Assembly (NCBI GenBank): GCA_028825055.1
Contig: JAPKAW010000076.1
Coordinates: forward strand, 1-8,199
Origin: Flavobacteriales bacterium
Lineage (GTDB): Bacteria; Bacteroidota; Bacteroidia; Flavobacteriales_D; Sanyastnellaceae
Direction of reading: 5' to 3'
DNA: 8,199 bases
A program made the translations under genes and the position numbers. This document shows, piece after piece, positions 1 to 7,148 of this stretch (positions are counted from its first letter, which is position 1; the number at the start of each line of letters is the position of its first letter). The notes beneath the pieces were generated by a model. It saw nothing but the letters and a program-made list of their open reading frames with translations. It did not search any database and was not told the DNA's origin.

Positions 1-2213
1 TGCACAAAGTCCATCATCATGTTGAAAAGGTGCAGTCGTGTGTTTCCACCGTAAATACCATGATTACGATCGGGATACGCGAAGAAGTCAAAGTTCTTGT
101 TTGCGGCTACCAATGCGTTGACCATTTCCATGGAATTCTGATAATGTACATTGTCGTCAGCTGATCCGTGAACCAGGAGCAAAGGTCCTGTGAGTTTTTC
201 CGCGTGATTTACAGGGCTATTGTCATCATACCCGTTCGCGTTTTCTTCAGGAGTTTGCATGAACCGTTCCGTGTAAATCGAATCATAATAGCGCCAGTTG
301 GTCACAGGCGCGACCGAGATCCCTGCCGAAAAGACATCGGAGCCCTTTGTCATGCACAGTAACGTCATAAACCCTCCGTAGCTCCAGCCTTGGATGCCAA
401 TACGATCAGAAGCGACGTAAGAGAGTCCTTGCAGGTGCTTGCCAAAGTCAATGAAATCTTCGGTCTCAAGCTTGCCTAACTCCTTGTAGGTGCTGTGCTT
501 GAAGGCTTTTCCGCGTTTGGGAGTTCCACGAGGGTCACAGCTCACAACGATATATCCATTCTGAGCGAGCATTTGATGCCAGTAGTAATTCGCACCGCCC
601 CATGCATCTTCCACAGTATTGACCCCAGGCCCACCATAGATAGCGACGTAGACCGGGTACTCCTTATCTTCAGAGAAGCCGGGAGGGGTTATCATCCAAG
701 CGTTCAATTCATCTCCAGTATGATTCTCAAAAGAGAAAAATGATTTTGGCTGGGCATGATAGTCCTTCATTTTTTGCGCCAACCCTGCATTGTCTTTAAG
801 TGAACGAACCACTTTTCCTTGGCGATTTCGCAGCGTGTAAACCGAGGGCGTGTTCGCATCGTTATGCACATGGATTGAGTAATCAAACGAATTGGAATAG
901 GACGCGCTATGTGTGCCGGCGGTCTCATCGACGACCTCCATGTTTCCACTAAAAGAAACGCGACCAATGTGGGTCTGAGTCGCTCCTTGAACGCTACTCG
1001 TGAAGTACACTTGCTTCCGCTTTTCGTCCACACCGTATACCTCCAAGACATCCCATTCACCTTTTGTCAATTGAACCGGTTGTTCGGATTGGTCAGTCGA
1101 AAAGAGATACAAATGGTTGTAGCCATCCCGTTCGCTTGCCATCACAAAGGATTTGCCATCTTGAAGAAACCGAATATCATCATTCAAATCGATGTAGGTT
1201 GAGGACTGTTCTTCCCAAATGCTTTGTGTTGTGAACGCGTTGCCCCCCATGTCTTCGCAATTCGCCATCATGAGATTCAAGATGTTTTGATGGCGGTTCA
1301 TGGTCATTAAAATTAGCTGCTTGTTGTCTGCTCCCCATTTGATCCGTGGGATATATTCTGTTTTTGGAAGCATGACGGGAACATTGATGCTGCTTGCCAC
1401 ATCATGAACAAGGACAGAGACTTTCGCATTGATTTCTCCTGCTTTGGGATATTTGAACACAACCGGCTCGGGATACAATTGTCCATATACCGGCATCGAG
1501 AATTCTCTTACGGCCGTCTCATCAAATCGATAGAAGGCCAAGAACTTTCCGTCGGGTGACCAAAAGAGGCCATTGTCATCTCCAAATTCTTCTTCGTAAA
1601 CCCAATCGGTCGCTCCATTGATAATTTCATTCACTATGCCGTCGGTCGTTACTTCGGTTTCAGACCCGTTGGCAATGTCAGCGATGAAAACATTGTTATT
1701 GCGCATGAATGCAACCTGATTCGCATTGGGACTGAAGGCAGCCAAACGCTGTTTTCCCTTAGAAAAGTCAGAGAGAGGTTGAGTCGTTTTATTCGCCAAA
1801 TCATGAACATGGAAATTAGCTAAAAACGAATGCCGGTAGATGCCCTCAGTTTCGGTAGAGATTAAGATAGCACGTTCATTTGACGAAAATTCGTATCCAT
1901 CAAAAGACAGTTCTGTATCTCCGAAGACTGAAATGCTTGTAGCCAATGTGTCCACCGCTTGTCCTGTCTTATAAGCATACTTCACAATGGTGCTTCCCCA
2001 TTTGCTGTTTTCAAGGCTGGTGTAGTGCTTCCCATCGTCCATGGACCGAATTCCACCCACACGTTCGCCCCGAAATTCTCCGCTATACCAAATGAGCTCG
2101 TTGGTGAATAATTGAAAAGGGAGGTCTTGTGAAAGGACAGGTGCAGCGCTAAATAACAGGTAAGTGCAAACTAGCAGTGGGTTCACGATCCGGAAAAGAG
2201 AAGAAAAAGTCAT
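1..2213 (-). CDS. Dipeptidyl peptidase IV precursor (S9 family serine peptidase), 3' end beyond window
   Basis: Exported serine exopeptidase of the S9B/DPP4 type, expected to release N-terminal dipeptides (X-Pro or X-Ala) from peptides in the periplasm or at the cell surface. 737 codons are open on the minus strand with no stop; the alignment of the end with known DPP4 proteins suggests only about 5-10 residues are missing. Residues 1-28 form a signal peptide (hydrophobic run about 12-27, likely cut VLS|QD). Residues about 30-480 are the beta-propeller, with the double-Glu loop DWVYEEEF at 203-210 that holds the substrate amino terminus. Residues about 490-737 are the alpha/beta hydrolase domain: oxyanion Tyr526 (AIYGGPG), nucleophile Ser611 in GWSYGG, Asp686 in HGSADDNVH, His718 in RNHGI, and S1-pocket tyrosines 643 and 647 in YYDSIYTER. 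The triad is complete, so the enzyme is probably active. The start at 2213 is chosen because it gives the signal peptide directly. It is transcribed divergently from the flavin oxidase gene. The dipeptide specificity is inferred from family, not shown. Confidence 0.95.
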   Translation of the reverse strand, partial: MTFSSLFRIVNPLLVCTYLLFSAAPVLSQDLPFQLFTNELIWYSGEFRGERVGGIRSMDDGKHYTSLENSKWGSTIVKYAYKTGQAVDTLATSISVFGDTELSFDGYEFSSNERAILISTETEGIYRHSFLANFHVHDLANKTTQPLSDFSKGKQRLAAFSPNANQVAFMRNNNVFIADIANGSETEVTTDGIVNEIINGATDWVYEEEFGDDNGLFWSPDGKFLAFYRFDETAVREFSMPVYGQLYPEPVVFKYPKAGEINAKVSVLVHDVASSINVPVMLPKTEYIPRIKWGADNKQLILMTMNRHQNILNLMMANCEDMGGNAFTTQSIWEEQSSTYIDLNDDIRFLQDGKSFVMASERDGYNHLYLFSTDQSEQPVQLTKGEWDVLEVYGVDEKRKQVYFTSSVQGATQTHIGRVSFSGNMEVVDETAGTHSASYSNSFDYSIHVHNDANTPSVYTLRNRQGKVVRSLKDNAGLAQKMKDYHAQPKSFFSFENHTGDELNAWMITPPGFSEDKEYPVYVAIYGGPGVNTVEDAWGGANYYWHQMLAQNGYIVVSCDPRGTPKRGKAFKHSTYKELGKLETEDFIDFGKHLQGLSYVASDRIGIQGWSYGGFMTLLCMTKGSDVFSAGISVAPVTNWRYYDSIYTERFMQTPEENANGYDDNSPVNHAEKLTGPLLLVHGSADDNVHYQNSMEMVNALVAANKNFDFFAYPDRNHGIYGGNTRLHLFNMMMDFV

Positions 2214-2236
2214 GTCTACAGGCGTTGTTGAAGGGC

Positions 2237-2265
2237 ACAAGATAGCAAGTGCTCGACCTGCGCAA
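2237..2265 (-). promoter_or_regulatory. Candidate Bacteroidota-type promoter for the DPP4 gene
   Basis: On the minus strand, a TTG (plus-strand CAA at 2263-2265) is followed after 18 bases by TATCTTGT (plus 2237-2244). This resembles the Bacteroidota promoter pattern of a TTG near -33 and TAnnTTTG near -7, with two mismatches at the end of the -7 box. A transcript would begin near 2231 and leave a leader of about 17 nt before the ATG at 2213. Pattern match by eye only. Confidence 0.35.
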
Positions 2266-2283
2266 TATTCCACCTGCATGAAT

Positions 2284-2291
2284 TATGTTTG
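2284..2291 (+). promoter_or_regulatory. Possible -7 element (TATGTTTG) for the FAD-linked oxidase gene
   Basis: TATGTTTG fits TAnnTTTG exactly, but no TTG lies 17-23 bases upstream, so the -33 part is missing. If real, transcription would begin near 2297, which would exclude the ATG at 2278 and leave the ATG at 2302 nearly leaderless. The element also overlaps a small inverted repeat, ATGTT-TGG-AACAT at 2285-2297. Weak call. Confidence 0.22.
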
Positions 2292-2295
2292 GAAC

Positions 2296-3693
2296 ATGAG
2301 TATGGATTGGATAATTGACTTAAAAAAGGCGATGCCCGGAGGATTGAAAGTCCTCAGTGACGAGGATTCGATTCAACGAGAGAGCCGAGATGAAACGGAG
2401 GATTTGCACTTTCCTCCGGATGTCGTAGTTGAACCTACTTCAACTGCCGAGGTGTCTGCTTTGATGCAATGGGCTTCCGCTCATAAAATACCCGTCACTG
2501 CTGCAGGGTCACGCACTGGGCTCAGCGGAGGAGCCTTGGCTGTGAAGGGCGGAATTGCGCTTTCCATGCGTCGCATGGATTCCATTTTGGAGGTGGATGA
2601 ACGGAATTCGCAAGTGCGCGTGCAGCCAGGAGTCATTGTGGAGCGTTTGCAAGATACCGTTGCCGAAAAAGGCCTGTTTTATGCTGTTGATCCAGCTTCA
2701 AGGGGCTCCTGTTCCATCGGAGGTAACATCGCAGAAAACAGCGGTGGACCGCGGGCTGTTAAGTACGGTGTCACCAAGGATTGGGTGCTTAATTTGGAGG
2801 TAGTATTGGCGGACGGATCTGTGATTCGAACGGGGGCAAACACCTTAAAAAACAGTACGGGATACAATTTGACCCAGCTGATGATAGGAAGCGAAGGCAC
2901 ATTGGGAGTCATCACTGAGGCCACACTAAAATTGCTACCATTGCCAATGTTCAAAGCGCTATTGTTGGTGCCTTTCTCAAGCGCTGAGATGGCCTGTGAG
3001 GCCGTATCTGCGATTTTCCAAGCGGGCATTCAGCCTTCTGCAATGGAGTTCATGGAGCGATCAGCAATTGCTTTGGCACAAGAATTTACAGGAGACTTTT
3101 CGCTGAAAATTGATGATGATGTTCAAGCCCATTTGCTGATAGAGGTGGATGCATTTCGCTCCGAAGATTTGATTCCTCAAATGGAATCAATTTTGCCGGT
3201 ATTGGAGGCTTGCGGAGCTAAGGATCCGCTTTTTGCAGATGATGCCGCAGCACAAGAGAAGTTGTGGTTTTTAAGACGAAGAGTCGGAGAGGCGGTGAAA
3301 GCGGCCAGTGTGTACAAAGAAGAAGACACGGTTGTCCCTCGCGCCAAATTGCCGGAATTGTTGCTTTCTGTCAAAGCGATTGGGAAAAAATTCGGTTTTG
3401 AAAGTGTGTGCTACGGCCATGCGGGAGATGGAAACCTCCATGTCAACATATTGAAAGGTGGGCTTTCGGATGCGGATTGGAGCGAAGAGCTCCCTGTTGC
3501 CATTCGATTGATATTTGAGTCTGTGGTAGACATGGGAGGTACGTTAAGTGGAGAGCACGGCATCGGATGGGTTCAACGGCCCTACATGGATGTTGCCTTT
3601 TCACCGCGGCACCTTGAATTGATGCATGGCATTAAACGGGTCTTTGATCCTAACGGTATTTTGAACCCCCAGAAGATCATGCCATCTGAATAG
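2296..3693 (+). CDS. FAD-linked oxidase, GlcD / D-lactate dehydrogenase / D-2-hydroxyglutarate dehydrogenase family
   Basis: Flavoprotein that oxidises a D-2-hydroxy acid (glycolate, D-lactate or D-2-hydroxyglutarate) to the 2-oxo acid. At 465 residues from this start it has the usual family length. The PCMH-type FAD-binding domain covers about 40-220, with AAGSRTGLSGGAL (69-81), the block 135-158 containing GGNIAENSGG and AVKYG, and IGSEGTLGVITEA (197-209). The FAD-oxidase C-terminal domain covers about 220-463 and carries the likely metal and active-site residues His375 and His382 in GHAGDGNLH and Glu420 in SGEHGIG; it ends in FDPNGILNPQK. No GlcE or GlcF partner and no iron-sulphur domain are nearby, so it probably acts as a single-subunit dehydrogenase passing electrons to quinone or a flavoprotein acceptor. 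Substrate cannot be told from sequence. ATGs at 2278 and 2302 are also possible starts; a GTG at 2164 is open but would overlap the divergent signal peptide gene. Confidence 0.93.
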   Translation: MSMDWIIDLKKAMPGGLKVLSDEDSIQRESRDETEDLHFPPDVVVEPTSTAEVSALMQWASAHKIPVTAAGSRTGLSGGALAVKGGIALSMRRMDSILEVDERNSQVRVQPGVIVERLQDTVAEKGLFYAVDPASRGSCSIGGNIAENSGGPRAVKYGVTKDWVLNLEVVLADGSVIRTGANTLKNSTGYNLTQLMIGSEGTLGVITEATLKLLPLPMFKALLLVPFSSAEMACEAVSAIFQAGIQPSAMEFMERSAIALAQEFTGDFSLKIDDDVQAHLLIEVDAFRSEDLIPQMESILPVLEACGAKDPLFADDAAAQEKLWFLRRRVGEAVKAASVYKEEDTVVPRAKLPELLLSVKAIGKKFGFESVCYGHAGDGNLHVNILKGGLSDADWSEELPVAIRLIFESVVDMGGTLSGEHGIGWVQRPYMDVAFSPRHLELMHGIKRVFDPNGILNPQKIMPSE

Positions 3694-3706
3694 AGCGCTT
3701 GAACAA

Positions 3707-3736
3707 TGGAGGATTCGAAAATCCTCCCTACGTTTG
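3707..3736 (+). promoter_or_regulatory. Candidate Bacteroidota-type promoter for fabI
   Basis: TACGTTTG at 3729-3736 matches TAnnTTTG in all fixed positions. Nineteen bases upstream is TGG (3707-3709), a one-base miss from the TTG of the -33 box; the true TTG at 3699-3701 is 27 bases away, too far. Transcription would begin near 3742 and give a leader of roughly 19 nt before the ATG at 3761. The palindrome at 3708-3727 lies in the spacer. Confidence 0.5.
3708..3727 (+). promoter_or_regulatory. Perfect inverted repeat between the flavin oxidase gene and fabI (operator or weak terminator)
   Basis: GGAGGATT, four bases (CGAA), then AATCCTCC: two 8-bp arms with no mismatch, starting 14 bases after the stop codon at 3691-3693. 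As RNA it is an 8-bp hairpin with a tetraloop, but what follows (CTACGTTTGCGG) has no run of T, so it would be a poor intrinsic terminator. Its other reading is a repressor site, because it fills the gap just upstream of the -7 box at 3729-3736. The sequence cannot decide between the two. Confidence 0.55.
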
Positions 3737-3760
3737 CGGCTTATTTGCAATCCACTTACT

Positions 3761-4585
3761 ATGGCTGAGAATTTATTGAAAGGGAAGAAAGGCATCATAT
3801 TTGGTGCATTGAATGATCAATCCATTGCTTGGAAAACTGCAATACAGTGTCATGCGCAAGGTGCAGAGTTGGTTTTGACCAATGCTCCTGTAGCGATGCG
3901 AATGGGAGAGATTCATGAGCTTTCAAAAATCGTTGGAAACGCACCGGTTATTCCAGCTGATGCGACAAGTGTTGAAGACCTTACTGGTTTGTTCGAAGGT
4001 GCGATGGAGCATTTTGGAGGCCAGGTTGATTTTGTATTGCATTCCATCGGTATGAGCCCCAATGTGCGCAAGGGCAAGCACTATACAGACATAAATTATA
4101 ACTGGCTTCAGACGACCTTGGATGTCAGTGCGATTAGTTTGCACAAGACGTTGGCTGTCGCGAAAAAGTTGGATGCCATCAGCGATTGGGGAAGTGTGGT
4201 TGCCCTAACCTACATCGCTGCGCAGCGAATTTTTCCTGATTACGGTGACATGGCTGACGCCAAGAGTCTATTGGAAAGCATTACCCGCAGTTTCGGTTAC
4301 CATTATGGCGTATCCAAGAAAGTTCGAATCAATACGGTCAGCCAAAGTCCAACGATTACAACAGCAGGAAGCGGCGTAAAAGGGTTTGATGAATTCATTG
4401 CCTACAGTGAATCCATGAGTCCTCTCGGCAATGCAGATGGACTCGCTTGTGCAGACTATTGTGTGACATTGTTCAGTGATTTGACCCGCTTTGTGACCAT
4501 GCAAAACCTGTTTCACGATGGAGGGTTCTCCAATACAGGTGTGAGCGAAGAAGTTATCGGGAAATTCACTCCGGATAACGCTTGA
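3761..4585 (+). CDS. fabI: Enoyl-[acyl-carrier-protein] reductase (NADH), FabI
   Basis: Catalyses the last reductive step of each type II fatty-acid elongation round, reducing trans-2-enoyl-ACP with NAD(P)H in the cytoplasm. The 274 residues match the Bacteroidota form of FabI over the full length. The divergent short-chain dehydrogenase pattern is complete: nucleotide-binding GIIFGALNDQSIAW (11-24), NAPVAMRMGEI (41-51), DAT at 67-69, LHSIGMSPNVRKGKHYTD (93-110), the active-site tyrosines Tyr151 and Tyr161 with Lys168 (Tyr-x6-Lys), and SQSPTITTAG (194-203) leading into the substrate-binding loop. The start at 3761 gives MAENLLKGKKG, the usual N terminus; the TTG nine codons upstream lies inside the -7 promoter element and is not credible. 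It probably has its own promoter rather than depending on the upstream oxidase gene. This is the target of triclosan-type inhibitors in many bacteria; nothing in the motifs suggests loss of function. Confidence 0.97.
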   Translation: MAENLLKGKKGIIFGALNDQSIAWKTAIQCHAQGAELVLTNAPVAMRMGEIHELSKIVGNAPVIPADATSVEDLTGLFEGAMEHFGGQVDFVLHSIGMSPNVRKGKHYTDINYNWLQTTLDVSAISLHKTLAVAKKLDAISDWGSVVALTYIAAQRIFPDYGDMADAKSLLESITRSFGYHYGVSKKVRINTVSQSPTITTAGSGVKGFDEFIAYSESMSPLGNADGLACADYCVTLFSDLTRFVTMQNLFHDGGFSNTGVSEEVIGKFTPDNA

Positions 4586-4655
4586 GTTGATTTCCTGAAA
4601 CCATTGGACTGAATTTCCGTAAAGGGATAAACGTTCTTAAATGGGGCTTTCTGCA

Positions 4656-4691
4656 ATGGTCAGAAGCTCAGAGAATCATTATTCTGACTAT
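4656..4691 (+). promoter_or_regulatory. Hairpin covering the thrA start codon
   Basis: ATGGTCAGAA (4656-4665) can pair with TTCTGACTAT (4682-4691): ten pairs, one of them G-U, around a 16-nt loop. The 3' arm contains the A and T of the thrA ATG at 4690. A second TCAGA at 4668-4672 could compete for the same TCTGA, giving an alternative fold. The leader 4586-4689 otherwise shows no convincing TAnnTTTG element and no terminator, so where the thr transcript begins is unclear. A regulatory role is inference. Confidence 0.4.
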
Positions 4692-7140
4692 GGATTTAGA
4701 GGTACTGAAATTTGGTGGAAGTTCCCTGGCGACATCGACGGCTATGCAGCGCGTTGGTGATGTTCTCATTGAACGGAAGAGTGTCCAAAGAATTGTTGTT
4801 TGTTCAGCAATGGGTGGGATGACGAATGCCTTGCTTCAGCTTGGCGCAGAGGCGGCATCAGGACAAGCGCTTTTTCATGAACCTTTAGCGGCGATTAGAA
4901 CCCGTCATTTGGATGTCTGCCAAGAGTTGACGTTGGATGAGCACGCTCCATTTGTGCAGCAGGAGCTTCTTCAGATGTTTGATGAACTCGAAGAATTTTG
5001 CCGTGGATTGAATTTGTTGGGCGAGTTGAGTCCAAAGAGTTCTGACCACATGGCCTCATTTGGGGAGCGCATCGCTGTAGCCATGGTTAGCGCTTATTTA
5101 AGCCACCGGGGGTTATCTGTTCGGCGTGTGGATGCCCGGAGTTGGATTTCCACGGATGGTCAGCATGGAAATGCGAACGTTCAATTGGATTCAAGCTTGC
5201 CGGCCATCGTTCAAGGTGTTGAATCAGACTTGAGTTTTGATGTTTTAATCACGGAAGGGTTTATTGGCTCGGGGCCAGATGGTTCTACAACTACGTTGGG
5301 ACGAGGAGGGAGTGATTATACAGCGTCATTGATTGCCCGGGCTGTTCAGGCCAATTGCATGGAAAAATCAACGGATGTGCCGGCCATGTTGACTGCGGAT
5401 CCTCGCATTGTTTCGGCTGCACGCATTATCGATACCATGAGCTATGAAGAGGCCATGGAATTGTGCCATTTTGGGGCAAAGGTGATTTACCATCCGACCA
5501 TCGCTCCGTTGAAAGAAGCCGGAATTCCGTTGATTGTTAGGAGTACCTTTGAATCAACTCATCCCGGAACTTTAATCGTGTCCAAGCCTAAAGAAAAAGC
5601 GGTCGTTCGAGGACTTTCAAGCGTTTCCGATATTTCCTTGATCACCCTGGAGGGTGGTGTTGCCATCGCGAGGTCGGGATTCTCAAGACGAATATTTTCT
5701 TCTTTGGCACAGCGGCAGGTCAATGTGATTTTCATTACCCAAAGTTCATCTGAACAGAGCATGACCATCGGCTTGTCGGATGAAGACCTAGATGCCGCAT
5801 TGGCTTCTTTGCATGAAGAGTTGGAGGCTGATCTTGTTTTGGGGCGTTTGTCTCCAATTCGAGTGGATTCTGATTTGAGCATTGTCGCATTGGTGGGTGA
5901 AGGCATGGCTTCTGAAATTGGTTTAAGTGGAAAGGCTTTTAAGGCACTGGGAGACCGAGAAATCAACATTCGCGCCATCGCCCAAGGAAGCACAGAGCGC
6001 AATATTTCAATCGTTTTAGGCAGCTCTGATGTCGACGTCGCTCTGAGGGCGTTGCATCGGGTATTTTTTGAGCCTCCCACTCGCCGCTTGCATCTCTTTT
6101 GTGCTGGCTTAGGGCAAGTCGGTTCTGCGTTGTTGAGTCAATTGCAGGATGCGCAAGAGCGGTTGTTGGAAGAGGATGTGGAAATGCGGGTAGTAGGCAT
6201 TGCGAACAGTTCAACGTTTCATTTGAATGAATCGGGGATTCCATTGAATTCGTGGCAGACGTGTCTGCAAGAGGGACAGCCCATGACAACGATTGAGGAA
6301 GCCCAGAAGGAATTTGCAGCGATGCGATTGGATCGCTCTGTTTGGGTGGACAATACGGCCTCTTCTGAGGTTGCAGCTCTGTGTTTAAAAAACCTAGAAA
6401 CTGGGATATCTGTAGTGACATCCAATAAAATTGCTGCCACGGGCGCGCAACAGGATTGGGAGCGTATGGTTTTGAAGGGACATCCTAACAATGCTCGATT
6501 TCTGAATGAAACGAACGTGGGAGCGGCTTTACCAATCATCAAAACGTTGCGCGAATTGAAGAGGTCGGGAGATCATGTTTTACGGATGGAAGCCGTGTTG
6601 AGTGGTTCCGTCAACTTTATTTGCAGCGAGATGGATGAGGGAAGTTCCTTTGCTGAAGCCGTTTTACTCGCCAAGCAGAAGGGGTTTACGGAGCCCGACC
6701 CTCGATTGGATTTGGGGGGAGTGGATGTCGCACGAAAATTGCTCATTCTTGCCCGAGAGGCTGGCGATCAGCTGGAGATGATAGACATAGAGAACCTGGG
6801 CTTTTTACCGAAAGCGGCCTTTGATGGAACAAAGGAGGAGTTCATGATGAATTTGAAAAAATGGGGAAGTGGGTTGCAACAAGAATTTGATGATGCAAAG
6901 CGGTCAGGATTGCGCGTGCGACTCATTGCATCATGGCAGGCAGGTTCATGCCGTATTGAAATGCAAAGGCTTTCGGTTGACCATCCATTTTATGGACTAA
7001 AACATTCAGACAACGCCCTGGCCATAACAACCCAACGATATTCCGAAAAGCCTCTTGTAATCCAGGGAAGTGGCGCGGGAGCTAAATTAACGGCAAGTGG
7101 TGTTTTCTCGGATATTTACACACTTCTTCCAGGTAAATAG
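4690..7140 (+). CDS. thrA: Bifunctional aspartokinase / homoserine dehydrogenase
   Basis: Fused enzyme doing the first and third steps from aspartate to threonine: ATP-dependent phosphorylation of aspartate, and NAD(P)H reduction of aspartate semialdehyde to homoserine. 816 residues, close to E. coli ThrA (820). Aspartokinase at 1-290: KFGGSS (7-12), SFGERI (123-128), GRGGSDY (204-210), DPR (237-239), FGAKV (261-265). Two ACT regulatory domains at about 316-375 (ITQSSSE 349-355) and 396-455 (IAQGSTE 430-436) keep the glutamines linked to threonine feedback. Homoserine dehydrogenase at 465-816: CAGLGQVG nucleotide loop (471-478), VDNTAS (553-558), SNK (578-580), NETNVG (606-611), EPDPRLDLGGVDVARK (668-683) with its acid residues and lysine, and GSGAGA (793-798). 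Odd point: the usual IWTDV-PG loop reads KSTDVPA at 226-231. The ATG at 4690 gives the standard M-x-VLKFGG start; no ATG, GTG or TTG lies upstream in frame before a stop at 4609. Heads the thr operon. Confidence 0.97.
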   Translation: MDLEVLKFGGSSLATSTAMQRVGDVLIERKSVQRIVVCSAMGGMTNALLQLGAEAASGQALFHEPLAAIRTRHLDVCQELTLDEHAPFVQQELLQMFDELEEFCRGLNLLGELSPKSSDHMASFGERIAVAMVSAYLSHRGLSVRRVDARSWISTDGQHGNANVQLDSSLPAIVQGVESDLSFDVLITEGFIGSGPDGSTTTLGRGGSDYTASLIARAVQANCMEKSTDVPAMLTADPRIVSAARIIDTMSYEEAMELCHFGAKVIYHPTIAPLKEAGIPLIVRSTFESTHPGTLIVSKPKEKAVVRGLSSVSDISLITLEGGVAIARSGFSRRIFSSLAQRQVNVIFITQSSSEQSMTIGLSDEDLDAALASLHEELEADLVLGRLSPIRVDSDLSIVALVGEGMASEIGLSGKAFKALGDREINIRAIAQGSTERNISIVLGSSDVDVALRALHRVFFEPPTRRLHLFCAGLGQVGSALLSQLQDAQERLLEEDVEMRVVGIANSSTFHLNESGIPLNSWQTCLQEGQPMTTIEEAQKEFAAMRLDRSVWVDNTASSEVAALCLKNLETGISVVTSNKIAATGAQQDWERMVLKGHPNNARFLNETNVGAALPIIKTLRELKRSGDHVLRMEAVLSGSVNFICSEMDEGSSFAEAVLLAKQKGFTEPDPRLDLGGVDVARKLLILAREAGDQLEMIDIENLGFLPKAAFDGTKEEFMMNLKKWGSGLQQEFDDAKRSGLRVRLIASWQAGSCRIEMQRLSVDHPFYGLKHSDNALAITTQRYSEKPLVIQGSGAGAKLTASGVFSDIYTLLPGK

Positions 7141-7148
7141 GGTAAACC

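Noticed and set aside
168..1202. Plus-strand open frames across the peptidase gene
   Set aside because: Opposite strand holds an uninterrupted 737-codon frame with all DPP4 catalytic motifs; these are shadows.
2135..2213. Lipoprotein signal in the peptidase (Cys16 in the hydrophobic run)
   Set aside because: The sequence before the Cys is LLV rather than a lipobox with Gly, Ala or Ser at -1, and a normal signal-peptidase I site follows at VLS|QD.
2164..2295. N-terminal extension of the FAD-linked oxidase from a GTG at 2164
   Set aside because: It overlaps the signal peptide codons of the divergent peptidase gene and both promoters, and the extra residues match nothing in the family; family members begin near MSMDWIIDLKKAMPGG.
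3700..3730. tRNA 3' end (T-arm-like GGATTCGAAAATCC) or att site remnant
   Set aside because: The T-loop spacing is wrong, the bases upstream are the oxidase C terminus with no D or anticodon arm, and there are no integrase genes or repeats nearby.
4586..4655. Promoter or terminator in the fabI-thrA gap
   Set aside because: A TTG at 4604-4606 is followed at about 21 bp by TAAACGTT, which matches TAnnTTTG poorly; no GC-rich hairpin with T run is present. Read-through from fabI remains possible.
4641..4760. Small leader ORF starting ATGGGGCTT in the +1 frame and running into thrA
   Set aside because: About 39 codons with no run of Thr or Ile codons, mostly a shadow of thrA; it does not look like an attenuator peptide.
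5559..6542. Three overlapping minus-strand open frames of 107-173 codons inside thrA
   Set aside because: They lie opposite a fully conserved enzyme, have low-complexity Ser/Arg/Pro-rich translations and show no recognisable domain; antisense shadows.
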